A DNA stretch of 64,000 nucleotides from contig DATDFQ010000043.1 of the NCBI GenBank assembly GCA_036522515.1, positions 310,001 through 374,000 of the forward strand, given 5' to 3'. Positions 15,975-23,669 of the stretch are shown piece by piece (within the stretch, counting starts at the first letter, position 1; every line of letters begins with the position of its first letter). The notes under the pieces are model-generated. The model was not told the origin of the DNA. It did not search any database and saw nothing but the letters and a program-made list of their open reading frames with translations. The position numbers and the translations under genes are program-made. Source of the stretch: Bacteroidota bacterium (lineage in GTDB: Bacteria; Bacteroidota; Ignavibacteria; UBA10030; SZUA-254).

Positions 15975-17963
15975 CTAATTGACCGGTAGTTCGATGATCC
16001 GCTTTACCTCGCCGTTCGAGTACCGCAGTATATGGACATTGGAATTGACCCGGCCGTGCGTGAATGTCACCGTAGCATGGACCCCGGGAAATCTCTCCAG
16101 ACCCGAGAGGGAGGCCGTCAGTTTTTCCCGGGTCGTCGCCCCCCCGTCGATCCGCGCCAGGAGCATGCTCATCGCGTCATAGCCGATGAGCGCGTACTTC
16201 GTGGGATGGCGGCCGGTAGCGGAAGAGAACGCGCCGTCGAACCGGGAGTAGCCGGAATCGCGGGTGTCCGCGTAAAAGTCCGATGTGAACACGGCCCCGT
16301 TGACATACTGCCGGTGGACGTCGAGCTGGGCGGGATCGTACCATTCATCGTTGCCGAGGATCTGGGCCTTGATATTGAAGTACGAGAGTTGCGACCCGAT
16401 GATGCCGATCTCCTCGGCGTTGTCGACCGCCACGAAGATCCCCTGCACGGCTGTCACGGGGATATCGGTGTTTCCCGAGACAGTGTCTGTTTCGACGAGC
16501 GCGAGATGGAGCGAGTCGGCCACCACCCGTCCGCGGGGCCCGAAGAGCTTCGTGACCCCGATCGATTCCCGCCGCGCGAGGAGCGAATCGACCAGCGCGG
16601 TATCGGCGCCGGCGCCGAGAATCGGAGCCGCGTCCGCCCTCGTTTTTCCGGCAAACGAAAACTCCGGGTCCAGCGGAGAGGCGGCTTTGCGGATGCGCAG
16701 GAATTGATCCCGGAGATCGCTCGCGCCCTGCGGAAAGGTCTCGGCCGCGACGACGGTGGCGCCCAGGCGCCGGGCCTCCTCGGCGAAACTGCGCGCCGAC
16801 AGGGATTCGGGGGCATCGTTCGAGGAGAGCACGGCAAGCGAGGTCAGGCCGAGGGAGCTCACGGCATACCGGGCCATCGCTTTTCCCCTTGTCGACCAGT
16901 CCGGGTGGAGCTGGAAGAGATGCGATCCCATCGACGCGAGACCGTTGGCGGTCGCGGTCGGGGAGATCATGGGGATGCCGGCCGACTGCGCGACGGGGGC
17001 GCACGCCGCGACGTCGTTGCTGAACACGGGCCCGATGATTCCGATGACGTCGGGGGAGGAAGCGACCTCGCGGACCGCCCGGAGGGCGACCGCCGAATCA
17101 CGCTTCGAATCCCTGACCTCGATCGAGACTGCGGTCCCCGCGCCCGGACGGGCCGAGTGTTCCCTGATCGCGAGCGAGATCCCTTCGAGGAGCTCTCCGG
17201 CAAGGTTCTTGACGGCGTTCGCGCCCAGCTCCTGCATCAGGGGAAGGACGACGGCGATCTTCACTCCCGCCTGCCGCTCGAGCCTGTCGAGCAACTGGCG
17301 TGCGCGCTCCCGGTACGGATTCCCTTTCTCCCCTCCCAAAAGGCCGTACACGATCTGTTTCGCGCGCGCGGGGTCGCCTCCCGCCGCATACCGTTCGGCG
17401 AGTTTCAGCCGCACGAGCTCTTTCGAACGCTCGCCGGCCGTCGACTGGAGGATTCTCTCGAGCGACGGGAGCGGCAACCGCTCCTCGGCCACGTACTCGA
17501 ACAGCGTCTCCGCCCGCCTCGCCAGGGACGGATCGCCGGCGCTCTCGAGGGCTTGAAGGAATTCGGCGGCGGCAACGTCGAACTTCGCGGCCATCAGGTG
17601 GTCGAGCGCGAGCGTATACGTGGCGTCGTCCCGATACGTCGAAGCCGGGAACATGCCGAGAAACTCCTGGAGCAGAAGAGCGGACTCCTCATACTTCTTG
17701 AGTTCGAACCATGCTTTTGCGAGCATCACATACGCGCCCGTCGTCCGCTGGTGCCACGGTTTCAGGCGGCGCAACTCGTCGAAGCCGGAGGCGGCATCAC
17801 TGAACTTGCCGTTCTTGAAGAGCTGCGTCGCGTCGAGAAACGACTTTTCCGCGCCGGAATTGAAGGTCAACTCCTGCTGCGCATTCCCGACGGAGAATGC
17901 GGCCGCAAAAAAGAAAACCACCGAAAGGAGAAGCCTCTGCACGTGTGACACGATCCGGATCAT
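15975..17963 (-). CDS. TPR plus periplasmic-binding-fold protein (LpoA/ABC substrate-binding-like)
   Basis: This 662-residue protein begins with a signal peptide (VQRLLLSVVFFFAAAFSVGNAQ). Residues about 35-225 form TPR-like helical repeats (AEKSFLDATQLFKNGKFSDAASGFDELRRLKP, AYVMLAKAWFELKKYEESALLLQEFL). From about 235 there is a type I periplasmic-binding fold of the branched-chain-amino-acid receptor class (KIAVVLPLMQELGANAVKNLAGELLEGI, VIGIIGPVFSNDVAACAPVAQSAGIPMISPTATA). The TPR plus binding-protein order is that of penicillin-binding-protein activator LpoA, so a role in cell-wall synthesis is as likely as ligand uptake. It lies 7 nt after the ABC permease. Confidence 0.82.
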   Translation of the reverse strand: MIRIVSHVQRLLLSVVFFFAAAFSVGNAQQELTFNSGAEKSFLDATQLFKNGKFSDAASGFDELRRLKPWHQRTTGAYVMLAKAWFELKKYEESALLLQEFLGMFPASTYRDDATYTLALDHLMAAKFDVAAAEFLQALESAGDPSLARRAETLFEYVAEERLPLPSLERILQSTAGERSKELVRLKLAERYAAGGDPARAKQIVYGLLGGEKGNPYRERARQLLDRLERQAGVKIAVVLPLMQELGANAVKNLAGELLEGISLAIREHSARPGAGTAVSIEVRDSKRDSAVALRAVREVASSPDVIGIIGPVFSNDVAACAPVAQSAGIPMISPTATANGLASMGSHLFQLHPDWSTRGKAMARYAVSSLGLTSLAVLSSNDAPESLSARSFAEEARRLGATVVAAETFPQGASDLRDQFLRIRKAASPLDPEFSFAGKTRADAAPILGAGADTALVDSLLARRESIGVTKLFGPRGRVVADSLHLALVETDTVSGNTDIPVTAVQGIFVAVDNAEEIGIIGSQLSYFNIKAQILGNDEWYDPAQLDVHRQYVNGAVFTSDFYADTRDSGYSRFDGAFSSATGRHPTKYALIGYDAMSMLLARIDGGATTREKLTASLSGLERFPGVHATVTFTHGRVNSNVHILRYSNGEVKRIIELPVN

Positions 17964-17970
17964 GTGGGTC

Positions 17971-19656
17971 TCAAAAGTCCCGCCCGAGGGCGCGCAGGCC
18001 CACCGCCAGGGATGCCGCCGCCATCATGCCCGAAATGGCGAGAACAAGGAGGGTCGCGAGGTACATCGTATCCGGATTGAAAGGGACGCCCCGCAGCTTG
18101 AAGGCGAAGTAATCATTGAAGGGAACAAACACGGATGCGATCACGAAGGTGAGATAGACGATGCAGATCAGGAACGTCAGGGTCGCGGCCTGCGAGGAAG
18201 CGACGCGGATCGGGTTCTTCTCGCGGTAATTCGAGAAGAAACTTCCCGCCCCCAGGTTCAGCGCGGTCAGGGCCGCCGAGGCGAAGAGCATGATGCACAG
18301 GTTGAGCTGGAGCAGGACCGGGAACTCGAGGAGCGACCGGTGCGAGAAGACGACCAGCGCCTCGCTGATCAGAATGATCGGGATCAGGTAGAGGGTGAAT
18401 TTGAGCCAGAAGACCTTTTCCCGCGCCACCGGGGCGCTGAGTATCTTCCAGAAATTCATTCCCTCGGTGCTCATGCTCGGATAGACGAACCGCAGGGCGA
18501 TCGAGGAGACAAGGAAGAGGTTGAAGACGAGCACCACCATATAGGAGATCGTCTGCAGGAACGGCAGCGTCTGCCTGAGATTGATTTGCGCGATGCTCGC
18601 GATGAACGTCATCACGAGCGCAGAGATGATCGTGAGATGGATCCACTGGCTCGGCTCCCGGAAAAACTGCCAGAACTCCTTCCGGAACAGGACGGTCGAC
18701 TGGGGGTCGAACCTGCCCGGCCCGGTCAGCGAGAACATCGACATGAGCATCTTCGGCGACTCGCCCGCGGGCCGGAGCTCGAGCGAAGCCAGCCAGCTTC
18801 TGTAGAAGACCCGCCTCGCGGTGTACACCATGAGGCCGAAGAGGGCGATCGTGGCGAAGACGAGCATCGTGGTGTAGGAGAGCGCGAAGGAGGTGTCCCC
18901 CCGCATTGTCCAGTAGAGCGATTCCGCTATCCAGTGGTTGGGGAGGTACTTTACCGCCGGCGCGTCGAGGTAGCCGAAATACTCGTCGACGTGGGGAAAA
19001 TGTTCCATCACGGCCGCCTGAAGCTTGACGGGATTTGTCATGCTGAAATAGCCGGAGAGCAAACCGAGGTAGAGCGCGACCAGCACCACAATTACTTTCC
19101 TGACCCCGATCACGCGGGCGAACCGCATCAGGAGCATGAGCATCATCACGGCGCTGCAGCCCGCGAGGAGCATGAAAGGGAGCAGCATGAACACCATCGT
19201 CTTGACGTAAAAGACCCATCCCATTTGAAAATGAGAACCGTAGCCGAGCAGGACCGCAAGCGCCAGGACGAAAAAGACGGTCGAGCTGTAAAAGAAATTG
19301 TCGAGGAACTTGATGAGAAACAGGTTCGTGTGCGAGATCGGCTTGGTCAGATAATACTCCATCTCCGGGGAGCGGTAAAACGTCGCGTAGGAGACGATGA
19401 TATTCCCGACGTTGATGGAGAGGAAAAAGACGAAGAGGAGCATCGAAAGGAAACGGTGAAGCAGAAAAAGCCCCAGCCGGGCCGTATCGAGGAGGTAATC
19501 GGTGGCGATCCTGGAGGAATAGTAGGCGCCGATGACGAACCCGCCGAACACGATGAGGGTGCCGACCGTGCGGACGACGTTTGCGGAGTTCAGTTCCGTC
19601 GAGCGCATGAGGATACTCCGCGTCTTGAACCGGAGGATGTGGAGGATATCAACCAT
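17971..19656 (-). CDS. ABC transporter permease (about 12-TM ABC-2-like exporter)
   Basis: The protein has 561 residues with many hydrophobic segments, for example TLIVFGGFVIGAYYSS, FLSMLLFVFFLSINVGNIIVSY, FFVLALAVLLGYG, FMLLPFMLLAGCSAVMMLMLL, VIVVLVALYLGLLSGYF, and a second set in the C-terminal half. The layout resembles large ABC-2-type exporter permeases that pair with a single cytoplasmic ATPase. It follows the ATPase gene by 27 nt. The substrate cannot be told. Confidence 0.85.
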   Translation of the reverse strand: MVDILHILRFKTRSILMRSTELNSANVVRTVGTLIVFGGFVIGAYYSSRIATDYLLDTARLGLFLLHRFLSMLLFVFFLSINVGNIIVSYATFYRSPEMEYYLTKPISHTNLFLIKFLDNFFYSSTVFFVLALAVLLGYGSHFQMGWVFYVKTMVFMLLPFMLLAGCSAVMMLMLLMRFARVIGVRKVIVVLVALYLGLLSGYFSMTNPVKLQAAVMEHFPHVDEYFGYLDAPAVKYLPNHWIAESLYWTMRGDTSFALSYTTMLVFATIALFGLMVYTARRVFYRSWLASLELRPAGESPKMLMSMFSLTGPGRFDPQSTVLFRKEFWQFFREPSQWIHLTIISALVMTFIASIAQINLRQTLPFLQTISYMVVLVFNLFLVSSIALRFVYPSMSTEGMNFWKILSAPVAREKVFWLKFTLYLIPIILISEALVVFSHRSLLEFPVLLQLNLCIMLFASAALTALNLGAGSFFSNYREKNPIRVASSQAATLTFLICIVYLTFVIASVFVPFNDYFAFKLRGVPFNPDTMYLATLLVLAISGMMAAASLAVGLRALGRDF

Positions 19657-19683
19657 GCGGCAGGCGGCGGCCGTGCGCGGCCC

Positions 19684-20403
19684 TCATTTCGTCAGTTCGA
19701 GAAACGCGGATTCGAATCGTCCGTCGTACTTTTGCTTGAAGTGATGAAAGCGCTCGACGGAATCCTCGAACACCAGCCGGCCGTTCTTGATGATCCCGAC
19801 ACGGTCGCACAGCTCCTCCGCGACGGGGAGACTGTGCGTCGACATGAAGACGGCGGAACCCTCCGCCGACTGTTGCTTGAGGACCCGCTTGACGGTCAGC
19901 GTGCTCCGCGGGTCGAGCCCCACCATCGGCTCGTCGATAATGAGCACTTTCGGTCTGTGCAGAAGCGCCGCGACGATCACGAGCCGTTGCCGCATCCCCT
20001 GCGAGTAGTTCTCCGCCCGCCGGTCGATCCAGGAGCCGATTTCAAAGAGGTCGGCAAGCTCCCCGATGACCTCCGTCGATTGGCGGTGGTTCATTTTGTA
20101 GAGCCCGGCGCTGAAGTGAAGGAATTCCCGGCCGGTGAGCTTTTCGTAGACGAACGGCTGATCGGGAACATACCCCGTCGCCATTTTTGCCTCGACGGGG
20201 TGGCGTTGAACGTCGAACCCGTTGATCGAAATCGACCCCGAGCTCGGCGCGAAGAGCCCCGTCATCATCTTGATCGTGGTCGTCTTTCCCGCCCCATTCG
20301 GGCCCAGGAAGCCGAAGAACTCGCCGCTCTTGATCTGCAGCGAGAGGTGGTCGACCGCATGCACGTCGCCAAATGTTTTCGTGAGCTCTCTTAACTGGAT
20401 CAT
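19684..20403 (-). CDS. ABC transporter ATP-binding protein
   Basis: A 239-residue single ABC domain. Walker A is GPNGAGKTTTIKMM, the signature YSQGMRQRLVIVAAL, Walker B VLIIDEPMVGLDP, and the switch His lies in MSTHSLPVAEEL. The sequence is of the CcmA/NatA/DrrA exporter class. First gene of a four-gene unit: ATPase, permease, LpoA-like protein, RadC. The A/T-rich stretch upstream (20430-20470) probably holds the promoter, but no clear -35/-10 pair was found. Confidence 0.93.
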   Translation of the reverse strand: MIQLRELTKTFGDVHAVDHLSLQIKSGEFFGFLGPNGAGKTTTIKMMTGLFAPSSGSISINGFDVQRHPVEAKMATGYVPDQPFVYEKLTGREFLHFSAGLYKMNHRQSTEVIGELADLFEIGSWIDRRAENYSQGMRQRLVIVAALLHRPKVLIIDEPMVGLDPRSTLTVKRVLKQQSAEGSAVFMSTHSLPVAEELCDRVGIIKNGRLVFEDSVERFHHFKQKYDGRFESAFLELTK

Positions 20404-20572
20404 CGATCCCCGTAAGTATTCGCCGCTCCTGTTACAAACGAACTTTAATGTTTAAAAAAATCGACAAACATGCAAGGGCTCGTGTGGCGGTGGTTAAATT
20501 GCGGCCATTTTTGTATATTTGCAGAGCGATGCCGCATCGCCGCATCGCTGCCGCGCCGTCACCCCCGCCCAC

Positions 20573-20656
20573 GCCGGAGTGTTGAAATTGGTAGACAAGT
20601 CGGTCTCAAAAACCGATGGTCGCAAGGCCATGAGGGTTCGAGTCCCTCCTCCGGCA
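20573..20656 (+). tRNA. tRNA-Leu(CAA)
   Basis: The acceptor stem GCCGGAG (20573-20579) pairs with CTCCGGC near the 3' end. The anticodon arm is TCGGT-CTCAAAA-ACCGA with anticodon CAA, reading UUG. There is a long class II variable arm (TGGTCGCAAGGCCAT) and a T-arm GAGGG-TTCGAGT-CCCTC. Discriminator is A; CCA is not encoded (CTC follows). The upstream A/T-rich TATATT at 20514-20519 may be its -10 box, but no matching -35 was found. Confidence 0.97.
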
Positions 20657-20853
20657 CTCTCTCCCCTTTTCCCATCTCCACGACTCCGCCATTAGCAATG
20701 CTTCCTTTGCCTCCCACCGGCTGGTACGGCCGGGAAAGGCAATGTACATGGAGGTACCTTCGGGCGGACGCAACAAAAACCGGCGTCCCGGGACACTTCA
20801 ACATGCGGGGGGGCAACCTGGATAGAACCGGTATCGGCGGGGGCAACAGGAGC

Positions 20854-20880
20854 GAGGGCCGGCCCGCAAGGACCGGCCTC
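20854..20880 (-). terminator. GC-rich hairpin after the surface-protein operon
   Basis: The arms GAGGGCCGGCCC and GGACCGGCCTC pair with one bulge and a 4-nt loop, 12 nt beyond the stop of the Ycf48-like gene. There is no T-tract, so termination would be inefficient or factor-dependent. Nothing else was recognised between the tRNA and this gene. Confidence 0.45.
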
Positions 20881-20891
20881 GTCCGAGAGTA

Positions 20892-22649
20892 CTACTTCGA
20901 GGTGTGGCTCAACTGGCTGTACCAGCGCGGAATCGGGTCTTTCGCCATGTAGAATGAATAGTTCGTATTTTCCCGGGAGGGTATATCTCCATAATCGTCG
21001 CTAAACCTCGCGAGAGAATACCACTCGGGGATAAACCCCGCCGGCTGGTTGTTCGGCCAGGGATCGGGGGTCGGCCTGAAATTCCCGTACCGGACGACGT
21101 CAATCACCACCGAATCGAGCCCGAGGAACTGCTGCGTCGCAATCACCTGCGTCAGGAAGCGTTTGACCAGGCGGATCTCTCCCGAAGGAAGGAGAGTCCA
21201 GAGGACCGGCCGCGCGCCGAACGGTGAAGTCGGGTCGGCGTAGTATCCGATACTGTTCGGGATGACCGTGCCGTCGCCGGGGCCGAGATTCGTGTGGTCC
21301 TTGAATTTGTCGCTGTCGCTGGTAATCACCGCGAATGCCCCGGGGTTGATGTCGGAAGGGGGCGACAGGCCGAAATTGACCAGGATTTGGGGATCGAAGA
21401 GCATCGTTCCCGAGTCGATCTTGGTGAAATAATCGAAGTTAATCGTCCCCGTCGCCGGGTCGAAAAAGAACGCCCTCCGTTGCGCCACCATCTCGAGAAG
21501 ATACTGGCTCACCACACGGACGATCAGAGGAATGAAGGCCGACCCGTGGAGGTTGGCCCCCGTCGGGCCCGGCTGCTGATGCCAGGTTCGCCCGGCGTTC
21601 GCCGTGGAGAGGATGAGGCCGCCGTCGCCGAAGGCCCATCCCCGGAGACTGTCCGCGAACGTGACGGAATTCAATCGTCCCGATGTTCCTGTGGTCGCAC
21701 GGGTCCATGTCCCCCCGTTGTCGCTCGTCCGCAGGATCACACCGCTGTCTCCCACAACCCACCCCGTGGCGCGCCGGAAGGGGTCGCGGCTGGGCGGGAA
21801 AAATCCGCCCCTCAGCGCCGCGTGGACGTGCGAGGTTTCCGGCACCCACTGGCCGCCGCCGTTCGTGGAGACCAGGATCGTGCCGTCATCTCCCGTGACC
21901 CACCCCGTATCCGCGTTAAAATTGACCGAATAGAAACTGAGCGGCCTGTAGGGCTCCGGCACGATCTTGGAAGACCACCCGGTACCGGCGTTGGTCGACT
22001 TGATGATGGTCCCGTTATCCCCGCAGGCGTAGATATTCTGGAATGAAACGAAGAAAACGGACCGGAGGTTGTTCGTCGTGGGCGGGACGAGCGGAGGAAG
22101 CCAGGTCGCGCCTCTGTTGACGGTCCGGAGAATCGTGCCGTTATCGCCCACCGCATAGGCCGTCCGGCTTTGCTGGTCGGCGGCGGCCGAGATCCCGTTC
22201 AGATTAGCCAGCGTGCCGCTTATCAGGGCCTGGACCGAGTTCTTGGTGACCTTGAGGATTTTCCCATTGTTCCCCACGGCATATCCCGTATCCGCGTTCG
22301 ACATGCTGATCGCATTCAAGCTTCCGTTTTGCGCGGCGCTCAGCGAGTCGCTCCATGCCCCTCCGTCATTGCTCGTATGAATGATTGCCCCGCTCGACCC
22401 CACGGCGAACCCCGCAGCCGGCTTCGTCTCGTCGAACCACTTGATCTTCTTGGTCGTGGGATTGTAGAGCTCGATCCAGGAGTACGAGTAGTACTTGTCT
22501 GGCGAGATCGTAAACACTTCGTTGATGATGAGATCCTTGCCCCCCTGCACCCTCTTATCGACGGTAGCGGGGGTCTCGAGCGTGCAGCCCGCCACCAGGG
22601 ACAACGAGGCAAGCAGAACAATCATTGAGGCAGAAGACAACGACTTCAT
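20892..22649 (-). CDS. Lipoprotein with Ycf48/BNR-like beta-propeller repeats
   Basis: This 585-residue protein starts at ATG 22649 with GGAG 6 nt upstream. The lipobox is LVAGC (Cys22), so it is lipid-anchored. A short lamin-tail-like segment (LIINEVFTISPDKYYSYSWIELYNPT) is followed by at least six repeats of the Ycf48/photosystem assembly type: GFAVGSSGAIIHTSNDGGAW, GYAVGNNGKILKV, AYAVGDNGTILRTVNRGATW, IYACGDNGTIIKSTNAGTGW, GWVTGDDGTILVSTNGGGQW, GWVVGDSGVILRTSDNGGTW, GWAFGDGGLILSTANAGRTW. The C-terminal part returns to the lamin-tail-like style. It is the last gene of the six-gene surface operon; a scaffold or protein-binding role is inferred from the propeller. Confidence 0.88.
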   Translation of the reverse strand: MKSLSSASMIVLLASLSLVAGCTLETPATVDKRVQGGKDLIINEVFTISPDKYYSYSWIELYNPTTKKIKWFDETKPAAGFAVGSSGAIIHTSNDGGAWSDSLSAAQNGSLNAISMSNADTGYAVGNNGKILKVTKNSVQALISGTLANLNGISAAADQQSRTAYAVGDNGTILRTVNRGATWLPPLVPPTTNNLRSVFFVSFQNIYACGDNGTIIKSTNAGTGWSSKIVPEPYRPLSFYSVNFNADTGWVTGDDGTILVSTNGGGQWVPETSHVHAALRGGFFPPSRDPFRRATGWVVGDSGVILRTSDNGGTWTRATTGTSGRLNSVTFADSLRGWAFGDGGLILSTANAGRTWHQQPGPTGANLHGSAFIPLIVRVVSQYLLEMVAQRRAFFFDPATGTINFDYFTKIDSGTMLFDPQILVNFGLSPPSDINPGAFAVITSDSDKFKDHTNLGPGDGTVIPNSIGYYADPTSPFGARPVLWTLLPSGEIRLVKRFLTQVIATQQFLGLDSVVIDVVRYGNFRPTPDPWPNNQPAGFIPEWYSLARFSDDYGDIPSRENTNYSFYMAKDPIPRWYSQLSHTSK

Positions 22650-22691
22650 TCCATTCTCCGGAGGATTCCTAAAAGGGGACGGTCAGACAGA

Positions 22692-23648
22692 TCAGAACTG
22701 CATTTCAAACGTAAACGAGTGCGTACCGGGCAGATATTTGAAGTTGTTAAACCCGTAATCGAGCGTGCTGTTGAAGCCGAGCGAATTCAGGCGTACGCCG
22801 AACCCGGCGGTCACGTTCTCCTGATCGTATGCGAATTTATATCCCCCCCGCAGGGCGACCATGTTGCCGAACACGTATTCGGTCCCGAAGTTGTACTGTT
22901 CGTCGGCGTCGTTCACGCGCGCGATCTGAAGCGTGGTCACGAAAGAATTCGACTCGTTCTTCATCACGTCGACCAGCACGCCGAAGCGCAAAGCGGTCGG
23001 GAGCGAATATGTCTCGTTGATGAACTTGACGTCTTTTCCGATGTTGGTCAGCGAGACCCCGATATGGCTTTGCAGAATCGGTATGTCGTACAGCGTGCCG
23101 ATGTCGAACGCGAACGAAGAAGCTCCCAGTTGCTTGTTCAACAGGTACGACTGGATGATCTTGCCGTTGATCCCGACGCGGAACTGTTCGGTCACCTGCC
23201 GGGCGAATGCCACGCTGAACGCGTAATCGCTCGCGCGGAATGTGCTGCCGGTCCCCTCGGGCGCCGAAGGGGTCGTTTCCGGAATATCGTCCGTCGTCAG
23301 GAGCGTGACGCTCACACCGATCGCCCCGAGGCCCGGAACATTCTTTACAATACCGGCGTACGAATGCTGCATATCCGCCAGCCACGCCGTGTACGTCGCG
23401 CCGAATCCGTAGTTGGCGACCGACATGATTCCGGCGGGGTTATACGCCATGGAACTGACTCCCTCGGCGATTGCGACCTGGGCTCCGCCCATGCTGATCG
23501 AGCGGGCGCTGGTCCCGATTTTCAAAAACAGCTCCGACACAGTCCCCGATCTGTCGCCCGCACGGCCCGTCGAACAGACGGCCAGCAGCGCCAGGAAGAG
23601 GAGCGAGGATGAAAAAAACGGTTTCATTCGATTCATGGTCCGATTCAT
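22692..23648 (-). CDS. PorV/PorQ-family outer-membrane beta-barrel protein
   Basis: The protein has 318 residues from ATG 23648 (MNRTMNRMKPFFSSSLLFLALLAV, signal peptide), with GGAG 9 nt upstream. The mature N-terminus shows the family hallmark FLKIGTSARSISMGGAQVAIAEGVSSMAYNPAGI, followed by alternating amphipathic strands and a terminal FTFEMQF. PorV is an outer-membrane shuttle of the T9SS that delivers cargo to the sortase; members with this motif also occur as operon partners of individual surface proteins. It lies 21 nt after the large surface protein, so it may serve as that protein's partner; this is inference. Confidence 0.88.
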   Translation of the reverse strand: MNRTMNRMKPFFSSSLLFLALLAVCSTGRAGDRSGTVSELFLKIGTSARSISMGGAQVAIAEGVSSMAYNPAGIMSVANYGFGATYTAWLADMQHSYAGIVKNVPGLGAIGVSVTLLTTDDIPETTPSAPEGTGSTFRASDYAFSVAFARQVTEQFRVGINGKIIQSYLLNKQLGASSFAFDIGTLYDIPILQSHIGVSLTNIGKDVKFINETYSLPTALRFGVLVDVMKNESNSFVTTLQIARVNDADEQYNFGTEYVFGNMVALRGGYKFAYDQENVTAGFGVRLNSLGFNSTLDYGFNNFKYLPGTHSFTFEMQF

Positions 23649-23669
23649 GTTCAGGGTCTCCTTCACCGA

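Noticed and set aside
17620-20394. Very long plus-strand open frame opposite the ABC operon (924 codons)
   Set aside because: It is highly charged and repetitive in Arg, Asp, Glu and His, as expected for the complement of GC-rich genes, and the minus-strand genes carry clear motifs.
20498-20521. Bacteroidia-type promoter (TAnnTTTG at 20514-20521) before tRNA-Leu
   Set aside because: The -7-like box matches, but TTG lies only 12 nt upstream instead of 19-21; other promoters in the window are of the sigma-70 consensus type.
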